Of a stretch of DNA of 64,000 nt, positions 8,927-17,657 are shown in pieces. The notes under the pieces are model-generated. The model was given only the letters and a program-made list of their open reading frames with translations. It was not told the origin of the DNA and ran no database searches. The stretch is taken from NCBI RefSeq assembly GCF_021390515.1, contig NZ_JAJUXI010000003.1, positions 248,001-312,000 on the forward strand, read 5' to 3'. The first letter of the stretch is position 1; the number at the start of each line of letters is the position of its first letter. The stretch comes from Dyadobacter sp. CY326 (GTDB lineage Bacteria; Bacteroidota; Bacteroidia; Cytophagales; Spirosomataceae). Position numbers and translations under genes: made by a program.

Positions 8927-9382
8927 GTGCAAGAATTATACTTTACGCAAACGCTCCCGATTTCACTGGATGAAGCGTGGTCATTCTTTTCCAATCCTGC
9001 GAATTTAAAGGAAATTACGCCTGCGAAAATGGGTTTTATTGTCACTTCTAAACACCATGGCGGCGCAATGTATGCGGGACAAATCATTCGTTACATTGTC
9101 AAACCGGTTATGGGAATTCCGTTGAAATGGTGCACCGAAATAACGCATGTTGCTGATAAGCAGTATTTTGTAGATGAGCAGCGGTTTGGTCCGTATGCGT
9201 TTTGGCATCATCAGCATCGGTTCACGGCCGTTGAAGGCGGAGTCTTGATGGAAGATATTTTGAACTACAACGTGCCATTGGGTTTCATAGGCGACATTGT
9301 CAATGCACTTTTTGTCAAAAATGAGGTTACCCAGATCTTTGAATACAGAAAGAAAGTGCTGATCGAACGCTTTGGCAATTAG
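8927..9382 (+). CDS. SRPBCC family protein (polyketide cyclase/coenzyme Q-binding-like)
   Basis: About 151 residues from a GTG start (VQELYFTQTLPISLDEAWSF). The frame is open to a TTG at 8846, but the extra 27 residues are not homologous in character and cover the region where a promoter is expected, so GTG 8927 is preferred. The domain begins with the usual strand-helix pair (LPISLDEAWSFFSNPANLKEITP) and contains the Bet v1-type run MEDILNYNVPLGFIGDIVNA near the end. It is a different branch of the superfamily from the AHSA1-like paralogues nearby. Function is unknown. Its TAG stop overlaps the TAA of the convergent porin gene by three bases. Confidence 0.78.
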   Translation: MQELYFTQTLPISLDEAWSFFSNPANLKEITPAKMGFIVTSKHHGGAMYAGQIIRYIVKPVMGIPLKWCTEITHVADKQYFVDEQRFGPYAFWHHQHRFTAVEGGVLMEDILNYNVPLGFIGDIVNALFVKNEVTQIFEYRKKVLIERFGN

Positions 9383-10701
9383 AAGCTGTATTGAACCCTT
9401 GCCGTGAAAATGTCGTCCGGTGCGTCGCGCTCAAATCCACGAACAGCAGACTTTTCGTTTTTCACAAAATCATAATAGAACATGAATTTCAGCGATTCGT
9501 TGGGAATGTAAACGTAGCCCATTCCAATGGTGTCATATCGAAGGTCAGCTTTGGTAAAGCCTTTGTTGTCGGCAATTTCGGTGCCTGACACAAGCTTGTT
9601 CGGGTCGTACCAATCATATTTAAGCACAAACTGGTGTTGGAGACTGCCCAGGTTTTGCACATAATAAAAGTAAGCGCCGTCAAACTTGCGGATGTAAAGC
9701 GGGTCTTTTATTCCGTTCGTGACCGGATATTCGCCGGGCGTTTCGCTGCTTGCGAATGTGGCAGTCTGCTGCCCGCGAATGTATTCGAACCGGAATTCCG
9801 TTTCACCCTTCACGTTCGGAATCGAGATTTGGAAATCTGCTCCTGCATAATTTCTCGGTGCTGTTTTTCGGTAATTTGTAGCGGACGAATCGCGCAGCAT
9901 TACATATTCGCCCGCACTGATTTTCGTCCGGTATAGCGTTTCACCCTGACTGGTGATGCCACCTTTGTAACCAGAAATTCCCGCAGATATGATGAAGTTT
10001 CCAAACGACGGCAGCTTCGTTGGCTTCAAACTGAGCCGCCCGATCACATCTTTGTGACTGTCGTAATCCACAGGACCAGCCACGCCCTGGCCATTAAAAA
10101 CACCAATATCAAGCTTTAATTTCTGACGCCATCGAACAGATTGCCGGCTGGTGACCGTTAGCATAGCGCCGATATCCCGTTCCGTTTTCATCAGTATTTG
10201 TGACATTCTTCCACGTTCCGGGCTCTCCCTGTTTGCCGACGAAAGGTTAATTTCGTATCCAAATGGCCGGGCAAACATTCCGGTTGTCAGTGCAAATATC
10301 TTGAATTTGTTCTCGTAAAATCGTCCCCAAAAATCGCGAATGGCCACGCCTCGCTCTGTCCCGTCGAACTGGAAAACGAAATAAGAAGTAGGGTCTGCGT
10401 GATCATTCAAATGCGCATAATCCACGCGTAAACGACCGCGGCGCAGCATGAAGCGATTGTTAGACATGGGCGAAAAATTGCCGCCATTATAAGTTTCAGC
10501 GCCTTCTTTTGCTATATATTGAAATTGTGGTTGAATGTAACCGCCTATTTTGACCCGATTGTAGCGCTGGTAAATGGAAAGCATGCCTTTTCCCATCTGG
10601 TTGGTCGTGTCCACAAGGTCCATAAGGAATCGTTGTGAAAATGCCTGGGAGTTGGAAAGCAGCATTAAAAACACAATGCTGCCGGCAAAACGGTAATTCA
10701 T
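9379..10701 (-). CDS. Outer-membrane porin, OprO/OprP-like (phosphate-selective porin family)
   Basis: From the ATG at 10701 the product has 440 residues, with a signal peptide (MNYRFAGSIVFLMLLSNSQAFS) and a beta-barrel sequence of alternating aromatic/polar strands. Features of the porin O/P family are GGYIQPQFQYIAKEG near the start, RFMLRRGRLRVDYAHL and the final ARVQYSF with a C-terminal Phe used in barrel assembly. The longer ORF to 10797 adds a cytosolic-looking basic stretch and is rejected. Family members form anion or pyrophosphate-selective pores in Pseudomonas; selectivity here is unknown. The gene stands alone: the next gene upstream on this strand ends 285 bp away, beyond an AT-rich palindrome. 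Confidence 0.82.
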   Translation of the reverse strand: MNYRFAGSIVFLMLLSNSQAFSQRFLMDLVDTTNQMGKGMLSIYQRYNRVKIGGYIQPQFQYIAKEGAETYNGGNFSPMSNNRFMLRRGRLRVDYAHLNDHADPTSYFVFQFDGTERGVAIRDFWGRFYENKFKIFALTTGMFARPFGYEINLSSANRESPERGRMSQILMKTERDIGAMLTVTSRQSVRWRQKLKLDIGVFNGQGVAGPVDYDSHKDVIGRLSLKPTKLPSFGNFIISAGISGYKGGITSQGETLYRTKISAGEYVMLRDSSATNYRKTAPRNYAGADFQISIPNVKGETEFRFEYIRGQQTATFASSETPGEYPVTNGIKDPLYIRKFDGAYFYYVQNLGSLQHQFVLKYDWYDPNKLVSGTEIADNKGFTKADLRYDTIGMGYVYIPNESLKFMFYYDFVKNEKSAVRGFERDAPDDIFTARVQYSF

Positions 10702-10868
10702 TATAAGGAAGTTAGTGTCAGAAAAATGAGTACAAAGAACCTTAATTTCCCTCAATTTTTTGCTCAAACACTGACAACTTTTCGTTCGAAGCCTCAATTA
10801 CCAATTTATACTTTTAAAATGGTTAAGATGATTAAATAATAATTAAACTATTGATACTTATAATAAAA

Positions 10869-10918
10869 ATAAAGCTTTTGATATGTATAATACTTTTTAT
10901 ATTTATCAAAAGCTTTAT
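10869..10918. repeat. 15-bp inverted repeat in AT-rich intergenic DNA
   Basis: Perfect 15-base arms (10869-10883 and 10904-10918, each containing AAAGCTTT) enclose a 20-base spacer. The spacer holds the 12-mer aatactttttat, which recurs at 11951 and, inverted, at 11895. The element lies between the end of the oxidoreductase gene (10987) and the start of the porin gene (10701), both on the minus strand, so it could be a terminator for the first or an operator for the second. There is no run of T directly after either arm, which weakens the terminator reading. The surrounding 285 bp hold no gene that I can support. Confidence 0.6.
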
Positions 10919-10986
10919 AAGTTTATAATGTAGAAAAAGTTGATTACAAGCTGCTCTAAATCAATGGCTTGCTTAAACTTTCGAAA

Positions 10987-11640
10987 TCAATAAGAAGCTG
11001 TAAAGCGCTTTTTGATAAATTGAGGTCGTTCAATTTCATCCACGATTGCAACGGCAAGATCCTCTGACGAAATAATGCTTCTTCCATTTTCATCAAAAAC
11101 AGGATTTTCAAGCGCAGTTCTGTATGTGCCTTTTCTTACGCCGGACGTTCCCTGGTGCATTTCAATGGCAGGACTTAGGAATGTCCAATCGAGGTCATTT
11201 TCTGTCAAAAGGATCTTATGATATTCTCTCGAAGCCCCAGCGCCGGGTTTGTATTCTTCCGGGAAATCAGGCGTGTCGATAAGCTGTAATCCGGGAGCGA
11301 CTTCGAGGCTTCCTGCGCCGCCTACCACGAGGAAGCGTTTCACTCCTGACGCCTTTACACCAGCCTGAATGGCTTGCGCGCCTTCCAGATATTCTGCGTA
11401 AATATTCGGGTTTGTCCAGCCCGGATTGTAGGTGCTGACAACGGCGTCATGGCCAGCCACTGCATCTGCAACTTCACTTGCATTGAGCACATTTGCAGAC
11501 TTGGGAGTTACCAGGTCGCTGTCCGAATCAATGTTATCAATGTGCCGTGCGATGGCAGTTGTCTGATGTCCTCTCGATATCAATTCCTTTAAAACTTGGG
11601 TGCCAACAAAGCCAGTTGCGCCGATTAATGCTACTTTCAT
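10987..11640 (-). CDS. NAD(P)-binding oxidoreductase (atypical SDR, NmrA/YwnB-like)
   Basis: 217 residues starting with the dinucleotide-binding motif KVALIGATGFVGTQVLKEL (GxxGxxG), then the acidic/arginine switch region TTAIARHIDNID that favours NADP(H). DAVVSTYNPGW and FLVVGGAGSLEVAPG are the following strands of the Rossmann fold. The usual YxxxK catalytic pair is not present as such, although REYHKILLTENDLDWTFLSP occupies the corresponding place; this is common in the NAD(P)H-binding (PF13460-type) subgroup, which includes reductases, epimerases and redox sensors. The substrate cannot be inferred. It is a single gene with long AT-rich flanks on both sides. Confidence 0.82.
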   Translation of the reverse strand: MKVALIGATGFVGTQVLKELISRGHQTTAIARHIDNIDSDSDLVTPKSANVLNASEVADAVAGHDAVVSTYNPGWTNPNIYAEYLEGAQAIQAGVKASGVKRFLVVGGAGSLEVAPGLQLIDTPDFPEEYKPGAGASREYHKILLTENDLDWTFLSPAIEMHQGTSGVRKGTYRTALENPVFDENGRSIISSEDLAVAIVDEIERPQFIKKRFTASY

Positions 11641-12132
11641 TTTCTAATGATTTGGGAATAACGTAAATTAATTAAAGTGGTGATTGCTGCTTTAATACTG
11701 CATAAGCGTGTAAAGTTTATGAGTAAATGAGTGAAAGGTGTGGCTGAGATTCAGGATGTAAGTCTAAGATGCTTGGATTGGGCAACATTAGAATGTTGGC
11801 TTGTAATGAGTAAACCTTCAATTTTTTATTGATTATCAATTACTTACTACGAGTTAGTATGATATGTTTGATATTTCTCTTATGGTAAGCTATTATAAAA
11901 AGTATTAACCTTTTGACAAGTTGCAATATAAAATTATGTGTTATACAAATAATACTTTTTATACATTTAGTTTGTTTGATTAGTATATAAAGTTTCATTA
12001 GCTCAAAGTATTCTAGATGTATGCTACATTTAATTTGTAAGTAACATTTTATTTTATCCGAATGGTCAATACTTTTTGAACTTATGATATTTTATTGCTT
12101 GTCAAAAGCGATCGCTGCATTGCAACTTAATC
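11641..12132. other. AT-rich intergenic region without a gene
   Basis: 492 bp between two minus-strand genes, clearly more AT-rich than the coding DNA around it. Neither strand has a convincing ORF. It contains the inverted repeat described separately (11894-11963), a further copy of the core aatacttttt at 12068-12077 and the promoter region expected for the oxidoreductase gene that starts at 11640. I see no RNA gene or mobile-element remnant. Confidence 0.6.
11894..11963. repeat. 13-bp inverted repeat built from a recurring 12-mer
   Basis: The sequence tataaaaagtatt (11894-11906) and its exact reverse complement (11951-11963) are separated by 44 bp. The 12-base core ataaaaagtatt is identical in reverse at 10889-10900, and shorter matches occur at 12068 and 60136. 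Recurrence of an exact 12-mer three times within about 1.1 kb of non-coding DNA is more than I expect from base composition alone, though AT-richness inflates such matches. Possible roles are a regulator or nucleoid-protein site. Confidence 0.5.
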
Positions 12133-14337
12133 TTATTTCAGAATTGTCAAACCTCCTTTGAAACGCTTGTTCGTGTACTCGACGACGTAGTAATAATAGC
12201 CTTGTGAAATGCTGGTTGGGCACCAGTTTTTCCTGATTTTGGAGTAGTAAACTTGCTTACCCCAGCGATTGAAAATCGTCACATCTTTGAACTGGTTTAC
12301 ACAGTTGTCCTGCGGCAAATTTTCCAACACGAAGCAGTCGTTTTTGCCATCACCATTCGGCGTGATCACATTGGGAAATTCCGGGACGACGTCCGAAGTG
12401 TCGTCCTTCACGATGACTCTGACTGTGGTGGTGTCGCTTGCTGCTGCGCAACTTTTATCCTGGGTGATGAAGTCGATCAGAAAAGCTCTTTCGGATTGTC
12501 CTTCGAGCAGCGCGCAGTCGGGCGACCAGGAGTAAGGAGAGGTGACCTCTTTGATCCCGGTTTTATTTGCAAACTGCATTCCGGCATCGCTGATGCTGAA
12601 CCCGCGGCCGGCCGCAACGAGGCTGATCGTGTTCGTGTCGGGATCGGTTGCGAGCACGTCGAAAATGATGGCTGAGCTGTTGCCGATTGTATAAGTGACT
12701 TCCTGCACATCGAGGGAAGTCTTCACGGCAGGAGGGCTGTTGGGTGATTCGTCAACGATGAAATACACGGGCTTGGAAACCGCAAGCGGATTGCCGATGC
12801 AGCGGATGTCTTCAACCTTGAAATCTACGACGAGCGTGTCCCCTTTCTTTGCATTGCACGGGGGAGTCCACGTGAATTTCTGCTGGATCTGTGCTTTGCC
12901 GCTCGTTGCTTTAAAATCCATGGCCATGTCCACCATATTAAAATCCTGACCGCGTCCGGAAAGTGCAATGCTGTCTTTGTCCGTGTCTTTACCAAAAACA
13001 TCAAATTGAACAGGAATGCCAGCCGTGACGTGCACATATTGACCTGGCAGAGAGGTGGAGACTTCGGGAGCATTGTTACCACTGCTTTCGCGGCGGATGA
13101 AAATATTCAATGTGTCCATCAATGGAACCGGGCAACTTTCGTCTTCCGCGATAAGCTCGATCTTGATGGGCCGGTTATCGTAGGTGACAAAACATTCGTC
13201 GAGGCAGATTTCGAATTTCAGCGTGTCGTTCGCAATCGTCGTCTTGAATTCGGCGGGGAGAATGGAGAAGTAATCTTTTGAATTGTTGACTGCGCGGCCT
13301 TTGACACGAATGATCTGGTTGATATTAGGGTCCGTAACCATCACTTCGAAGCAATTTGGATCGCCTTCTTTAACAGTAATGATCTCGTTTTGAGTATAAT
13401 AGGTGTCTTTTCCTTTGGGCTTAAATAACAACTTTGGTGCGTCCATTTTAGGACAATCCACGACTTTAAGCTGAAAATCACGTGTAAGACTGCCAATTTT
13501 AACGCCATTCCGATACTCGTCCACCTGCACGGCAAACACATACAACCCAACATTGCCTGGCGTAACCGACAGCATTCCGGTTTTGGGATCAACCGTCAGA
13601 GGCTTTGGGCCCGGAATAATGTTGTCTACCGTAATCCCGTCAATCCACGTGAGACGCGGATAACTCGATGAGCCGCGCGCTTCGACGCTTGGATTGGCTT
13701 TGTCGGAAAATCCCTGCATCGGCGTGATCAGTTTGTAAGTCAGGCTGTCGCCATCGGCGTCCTTCCCGCCAAAATCAAAGAAAAACGGAGAATTGACACA
13801 GGCATAGTCTCCTTTGATGGGCGAGAAAACGGGGGAGGAGTTCTTGAAATTCGCATTGTTCCTGAACAGCGGCGGAAATTCCAGATAAAACAAGCTTCCC
13901 GCGTCGCCAGGCGCCTTAATGTTCGTGATCGTCCCATTGCGGCAGCAGCGGTCCCACACCATATAATAGCCTTGCGGATCGCTGAAATCGGTCGGTTCGA
14001 GCCTTAGCGTTGTGCTGTAAGTGATCATGTAAGTTTCCAGCGACGATATTCCGCACGACGGATTAGCATAGTTGACCGATTTTCGTTCTATTTTTGGGGC
14101 CTGAAGATAACCAACGGGCTGGTTATCGCGTTTACGAAAGACATAGATCGTAACGAATTGGTCCTCCGCGCCCGGATTGCCGTTCAATGCATCGAAATAC
14201 ATGGTCAGGCCAATGTTGTAATTATAGTAAGTGTTGGGATTTTCAGTAATGAAGAGTTGGCCGCCGACGATATGAGTAGCATAGGTTTTTGAAAGGGCAA
14301 ACAGCATCAGAATGAACAAGATGTACCGCTTTTTCAT
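12133..14337 (-). CDS. Secreted protein with T9SS type B (gliding motility-associated) C-terminal domain
   Basis: 734 residues: a signal peptide (LFILMLFALSKTYA), a conserved ~300-residue N-terminal module that begins HIVGGQLFI, a middle part of two or three Ig/cadherin-like repeats (pattern VQFDVFGKDTDKDSIALS, with Asp-rich turns likely to bind calcium), and the C-terminal sorting domain. That domain has the usual FPNVITPNGDGKNDCFV entry and the NRWGKQVYY strand, and ends FKGGLTILK. Type B domains direct export through the type IX secretion system and attachment to the cell surface. The N-terminal module, including YYMVWDRCCRN, is shared with the protein at 50384-52297. The role is probably surface adhesion or matrix; no enzymatic domain is visible. 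Confidence 0.86.
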   Translation of the reverse strand: MKKRYILFILMLFALSKTYATHIVGGQLFITENPNTYYNYNIGLTMYFDALNGNPGAEDQFVTIYVFRKRDNQPVGYLQAPKIERKSVNYANPSCGISSLETYMITYSTTLRLEPTDFSDPQGYYMVWDRCCRNGTITNIKAPGDAGSLFYLEFPPLFRNNANFKNSSPVFSPIKGDYACVNSPFFFDFGGKDADGDSLTYKLITPMQGFSDKANPSVEARGSSSYPRLTWIDGITVDNIIPGPKPLTVDPKTGMLSVTPGNVGLYVFAVQVDEYRNGVKIGSLTRDFQLKVVDCPKMDAPKLLFKPKGKDTYYTQNEIITVKEGDPNCFEVMVTDPNINQIIRVKGRAVNNSKDYFSILPAEFKTTIANDTLKFEICLDECFVTYDNRPIKIELIAEDESCPVPLMDTLNIFIRRESSGNNAPEVSTSLPGQYVHVTAGIPVQFDVFGKDTDKDSIALSGRGQDFNMVDMAMDFKATSGKAQIQQKFTWTPPCNAKKGDTLVVDFKVEDIRCIGNPLAVSKPVYFIVDESPNSPPAVKTSLDVQEVTYTIGNSSAIIFDVLATDPDTNTISLVAAGRGFSISDAGMQFANKTGIKEVTSPYSWSPDCALLEGQSERAFLIDFITQDKSCAAASDTTTVRVIVKDDTSDVVPEFPNVITPNGDGKNDCFVLENLPQDNCVNQFKDVTIFNRWGKQVYYSKIRKNWCPTSISQGYYYYVVEYTNKRFKGGLTILK

Positions 14338-14400
14338 GGCTTGATGTGGGTGTAGAAATTATCCGATAGGATTTAGAATTTAGAAAATTAAAAAAGGAAT

Positions 14401-15801
14401 ATGATTAAGAATATCAAGTATGAATACGTTGAAATTACCGATTTTGCGGCAGAAGGCAAATGTATATTTAAATCAGAAGACGGCGTAATTTTTGTAGAAG
14501 GGAATGTGGCTCCTGGTGACATAGTGGATTTACAGGTGGTCAAAACAAAGAAAAAATTAAAGGAAGCGATCGTTACCAAAATACATAAACAGTCGTCTCT
14601 CAGGACAGACCCATATTGCCTCCATAACGTTGTATGCGGCGGCTGCAAATGGCAACATATTGCATACGAACACCAACTGAAATTCAAGAGACAGCAAGTT
14701 GTTGACCACTTTCAGCGGATCGGGCACATCAAGAATGTAAGCATTAACGAGATCCTTGCTGCTCCAAAAACAGAATATTACCGAAACAAACTCGAATTTA
14801 CGTTCTCAAACTGGCGCTGGCTCACAAAAGATCAACTGGATTCGGGAGCACAGTTTACCAAGCATGCGCTCGGATTTCACGTCCCAAAGCGTTTTGATAA
14901 AATATTTACGGTGGACCATTGCCACTTGCAACCCGATCCTTCGAACACGATCCGGAATTCCTTACACCACTTTGGCGAGCTGCATAACATTCCTTATTAC
15001 GACGTGAAGTTTAATGTGGGCACGCTGCGAAATCTGGTTGTGCGAACGGCCAACTCGGGCGATGTGATGGTTATCGTGCAGTTTGGCGAGCAGAATGATG
15101 AAGCGATTGAGAAGGTGATGGCTTATTTGCACAAAACGCACAGCGAAATTACTTCACTCAATTACATTGTGAATTTGAAGGGAAATGACTCTTACCAGGA
15201 TCAGGAAGTGATTCATTATGCGGGTGAGACATTTATCCGCGAAACAATGGAAGACTTAACTTTTCTGGTTGGGCCTAAGTCATTTTACCAAACCAATTCC
15301 GAGCAGGCGCATCAGCTTTTCAGCGTGGCGCGCGAATATGCGGGCCTTACGGGCAATGAGTCCGTGTACGACCTTTACACCGGAACGGGCACGATCGCCA
15401 ATTTTGTGGCACGTCGGGCGAAGAAAGTTGTGGGCGTGGAATATGTGGAAGCGGCTGTGCAGGATGCAAGAAGAAATTCAGAACTGAATGGCATCACGAA
15501 CACATCATTTTTTGCCGGAGATATGCGCGGAATCATGAATGAGGGCTTTTTGCAAACACATGGCAGGCCGGATGTGATCATTACAGATCCGCCGCGCGCG
15601 GGAATGGACGCGCCAGTTGTCGAAACCATTCTCAAAGCTGCTCCCGACCGCGTTGTGTACGTGAGCTGCAACACTGCGACGCAAGCACGTGACATTGCCC
15701 TCATGTCCGCAGATTATGAAGTGACAAAAGTGCAGCCAGTTGACATGTTTCCCAACACGCATCATGTTGAGAATGTGGCTTTGCTTGTAAGGAGAGCTTA
15801 G
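14401..15801 (+). CDS. rlmD: 23S rRNA (uracil-C5)-methyltransferase, RlmD-like
   Basis: 466 residues with an N-terminal TRAM domain, a [4Fe-4S] cluster site and a SAM-dependent methyltransferase domain. The cluster ligands are visible as Cys73, Cys79 and Cys82 (PYCLHNVVCGGCKWQHI) and Cys174 (VDHCHLQPD). SAM binding is at VYDLYTGTGTIANFVA, the substrate loop is ITDPPRAGMD, and the nucleophile is the Cys of VYVSCNTATQARD. This set fits the RumA/RlmD type that makes m5U in 23S rRNA; RlmC-type specificity in this phylum is not excluded. The start is ATG, 63 bp from the divergent T9SS gene. Its TAG stop shares three bases with the stop of dnaB on the opposite strand. Confidence 0.92.
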   Translation: MIKNIKYEYVEITDFAAEGKCIFKSEDGVIFVEGNVAPGDIVDLQVVKTKKKLKEAIVTKIHKQSSLRTDPYCLHNVVCGGCKWQHIAYEHQLKFKRQQVVDHFQRIGHIKNVSINEILAAPKTEYYRNKLEFTFSNWRWLTKDQLDSGAQFTKHALGFHVPKRFDKIFTVDHCHLQPDPSNTIRNSLHHFGELHNIPYYDVKFNVGTLRNLVVRTANSGDVMVIVQFGEQNDEAIEKVMAYLHKTHSEITSLNYIVNLKGNDSYQDQEVIHYAGETFIRETMEDLTFLVGPKSFYQTNSEQAHQLFSVAREYAGLTGNESVYDLYTGTGTIANFVARRAKKVVGVEYVEAAVQDARRNSELNGITNTSFFAGDMRGIMNEGFLQTHGRPDVIITDPPRAGMDAPVVETILKAAPDRVVYVSCNTATQARDIALMSADYEVTKVQPVDMFPNTHHVENVALLVRRA

Positions 15802-17411
15802 AAAGGAGGCTCGCTATCCGGGCCTTTATAATCAAAATTACTCAAATCATTGGCCCTGCTCCGGAGCGTTCCACCCGCCGGGGCAGGCTTCGTTTGACTT
15901 TCGAACGACGCAATTGGGTTGGAAGTCTGGATAGGTCGATCCACGGAGAATGGCGCTGGCGTGAATTGTGAATCAAGGTCCGTAAACTTGGTGTATTTGC
16001 CAATAAAGCGCAATTGCACCGTATCCAAAGATCCTGCACGGTTTTTCGCAACAATCACTTCCCCGATTCCTGCAACCGAATTTCCCGATTCATCTTCTGT
16101 AATGCCATAATATTCAGGACGATATAGGAAAAGAACCATATCCGCATCCTGCTCAATCGATCCCGATTCCCTTAAATCTGAAAGCTGAGGCCGCTTTTCA
16201 CCACCACGCGTTTCCACGGCACGGCTTAGCTGCGAAAGCGCGATTACGGGCACGTCAAGTTCTTTTGCAAGGTTTTTGAGCGATCTTGAAATCATCGCAA
16301 TTTCCTGTTCTCGGTTACCAGCGCCTTTGCCGCCCGTGTCTCCTGTCATTAACTGGAGATAGTCAATCACGATCATTTGAATGTCGTGCTGTGCTTTCAG
16401 ACGGCGGCATTTGGCTCGTAATTCCAGAATGGATAGGGCAGGCGTGTCGTCTATGAAGATCGGCGCATTGGTCAATCGGTGAATGCGGTGATGCAACTGT
16501 TCCCATTCATGTGGCGCTAGACTTCCTTTCCTGATTTTTTCACTGTCAATTTCTGCTTCTGCCGAAATCAAACGATTCACCAGCTGCACGGACGACATTT
16601 CGAGCGAGAAAATTGCGACCGGCATATTGAAATCCACCGCAGCATTGCGCAGCGAAGAAACAACGAAAGCCGTTTTTCCCATACCCGGACGAGCCGCCAG
16701 GATCATTAATTCTGTTTTCTGCCAGCCCGATGTAAGCCGGTCCAGTGCGCTGAAACCGGAAGGAACTCCGGTAAGCCCGTCTTTATTATTCTTTTTCTGA
16801 TCGAGTTCTGCCAATGCCTGACGCATCAGCGCTCCCATGTCAGCGTAATTTTTCTTAATGTTTGATTCCGAGATCTGGAACAAGTTCTGCTCTGTTTTGT
16901 CAAGCAGCCTGAAAACGTCCGTCGTGTCCTCGTATGCTTCCCGCTGAATTTCCGAAGCGACCTTGATCAGCTCGCGCTTGATGAAAGCCTGGGATATAAT
17001 GCGTGCATGGAATTCAATGTTGGCAGCAGAGTTGACTTTGGAGGTCAGCTCCATAATGTATTGAGCGCCGCCGATCAGTTCCAGCTCGCCCATACTGCGC
17101 AATTTTGACGTTACGGTAAGCATGTCTATCGGCTCAGAATCGGCAAAAAGCGTAATGATCGCGGTGTAAATGCGGACGTGCGCCTCCTTATAAAAACTGT
17201 CGGGTCTGAGGATGTCGGCAACGGCCGTGAGGGCGTCTTTTTCAATCATTAAAGCACCCAGAACAGCCTCTTCAAGATCGATTGCCTGGGGTGGTAACTT
17301 GCTGAAAGTCTGCTCGATACCAGGTGTTCTGGCACCGATGGGCTTCCTTGTGGAGTTGCCTTGTTTAGCTCCTGATTTGAAAGAATTGCCTGAGGTCCTG
17401 TCGTTTTCCAT
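15798..17411 (-). CDS. dnaB: Replicative DNA helicase DnaB
   Basis: 537 residues, full length for the family. The N-terminal helical domain starts at LPPQAIDLEEAVLGALMIEK. The RecA-like C-terminal ATPase has Walker A AARPGMGKTAF (239-249), the H1a/H2 segment MIVIDYLQLM and the H4 region DLRESGSIEQDADMVLFLYR. The extreme C-terminus is a disordered, species-specific tail. DnaB is the hexameric helicase at the replication fork. A TAACTTTG box (17426-17419, minus strand) fits the Bacteroidota -7 consensus but lies only 7 bp before the ATG, so transcription from it would give an almost leaderless mRNA. No intein is present. Confidence 0.97.
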   Translation of the reverse strand: MENDRTSGNSFKSGAKQGNSTRKPIGARTPGIEQTFSKLPPQAIDLEEAVLGALMIEKDALTAVADILRPDSFYKEAHVRIYTAIITLFADSEPIDMLTVTSKLRSMGELELIGGAQYIMELTSKVNSAANIEFHARIISQAFIKRELIKVASEIQREAYEDTTDVFRLLDKTEQNLFQISESNIKKNYADMGALMRQALAELDQKKNNKDGLTGVPSGFSALDRLTSGWQKTELMILAARPGMGKTAFVVSSLRNAAVDFNMPVAIFSLEMSSVQLVNRLISAEAEIDSEKIRKGSLAPHEWEQLHHRIHRLTNAPIFIDDTPALSILELRAKCRRLKAQHDIQMIVIDYLQLMTGDTGGKGAGNREQEIAMISRSLKNLAKELDVPVIALSQLSRAVETRGGEKRPQLSDLRESGSIEQDADMVLFLYRPEYYGITEDESGNSVAGIGEVIVAKNRAGSLDTVQLRFIGKYTKFTDLDSQFTPAPFSVDRPIQTSNPIASFESQTKPAPAGGTLRSRANDLSNFDYKGPDSEPPF

Positions 17412-17657
17412 ATTAAGACAAAGTTAACGAAAGCAGGGTGCGCAGGAAAGGATGCGGCAGGAAGTTCTTGCAATAATTTTTTTTCTTAAACCGGTCATTT
17501 TTGTCCGGCTCTGATAATGAAACAGTTGGTCAAAATAACCCCAATATATGTTTTAAAGTCTGGCACTATAATTGTATTTCTCGCGCTTTCTTTTACTATT
17601 GTTCGTTATTATTACTAAATTTTAGAACAAATAGACAAACACTAAACTTCAAATCAT

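Noticed and set aside
12108-12115. Palindrome gcgatcgc (HIP1-like octamer)
   Set aside because: The same octamer appears inside trmB at 46981. Two copies in 64 kb give no evidence of a function here.
12253-12675. 140-codon plus-strand frame opposite the T9SS protein
   Set aside because: It is a shadow of the sorting domain region, with no start context or domain.
17474-17512. ccgg...ccgg around a T run before phoH, considered as a regulator site
   Set aside because: The four-base arms are too short and not placed at a consistent distance from a promoter box.
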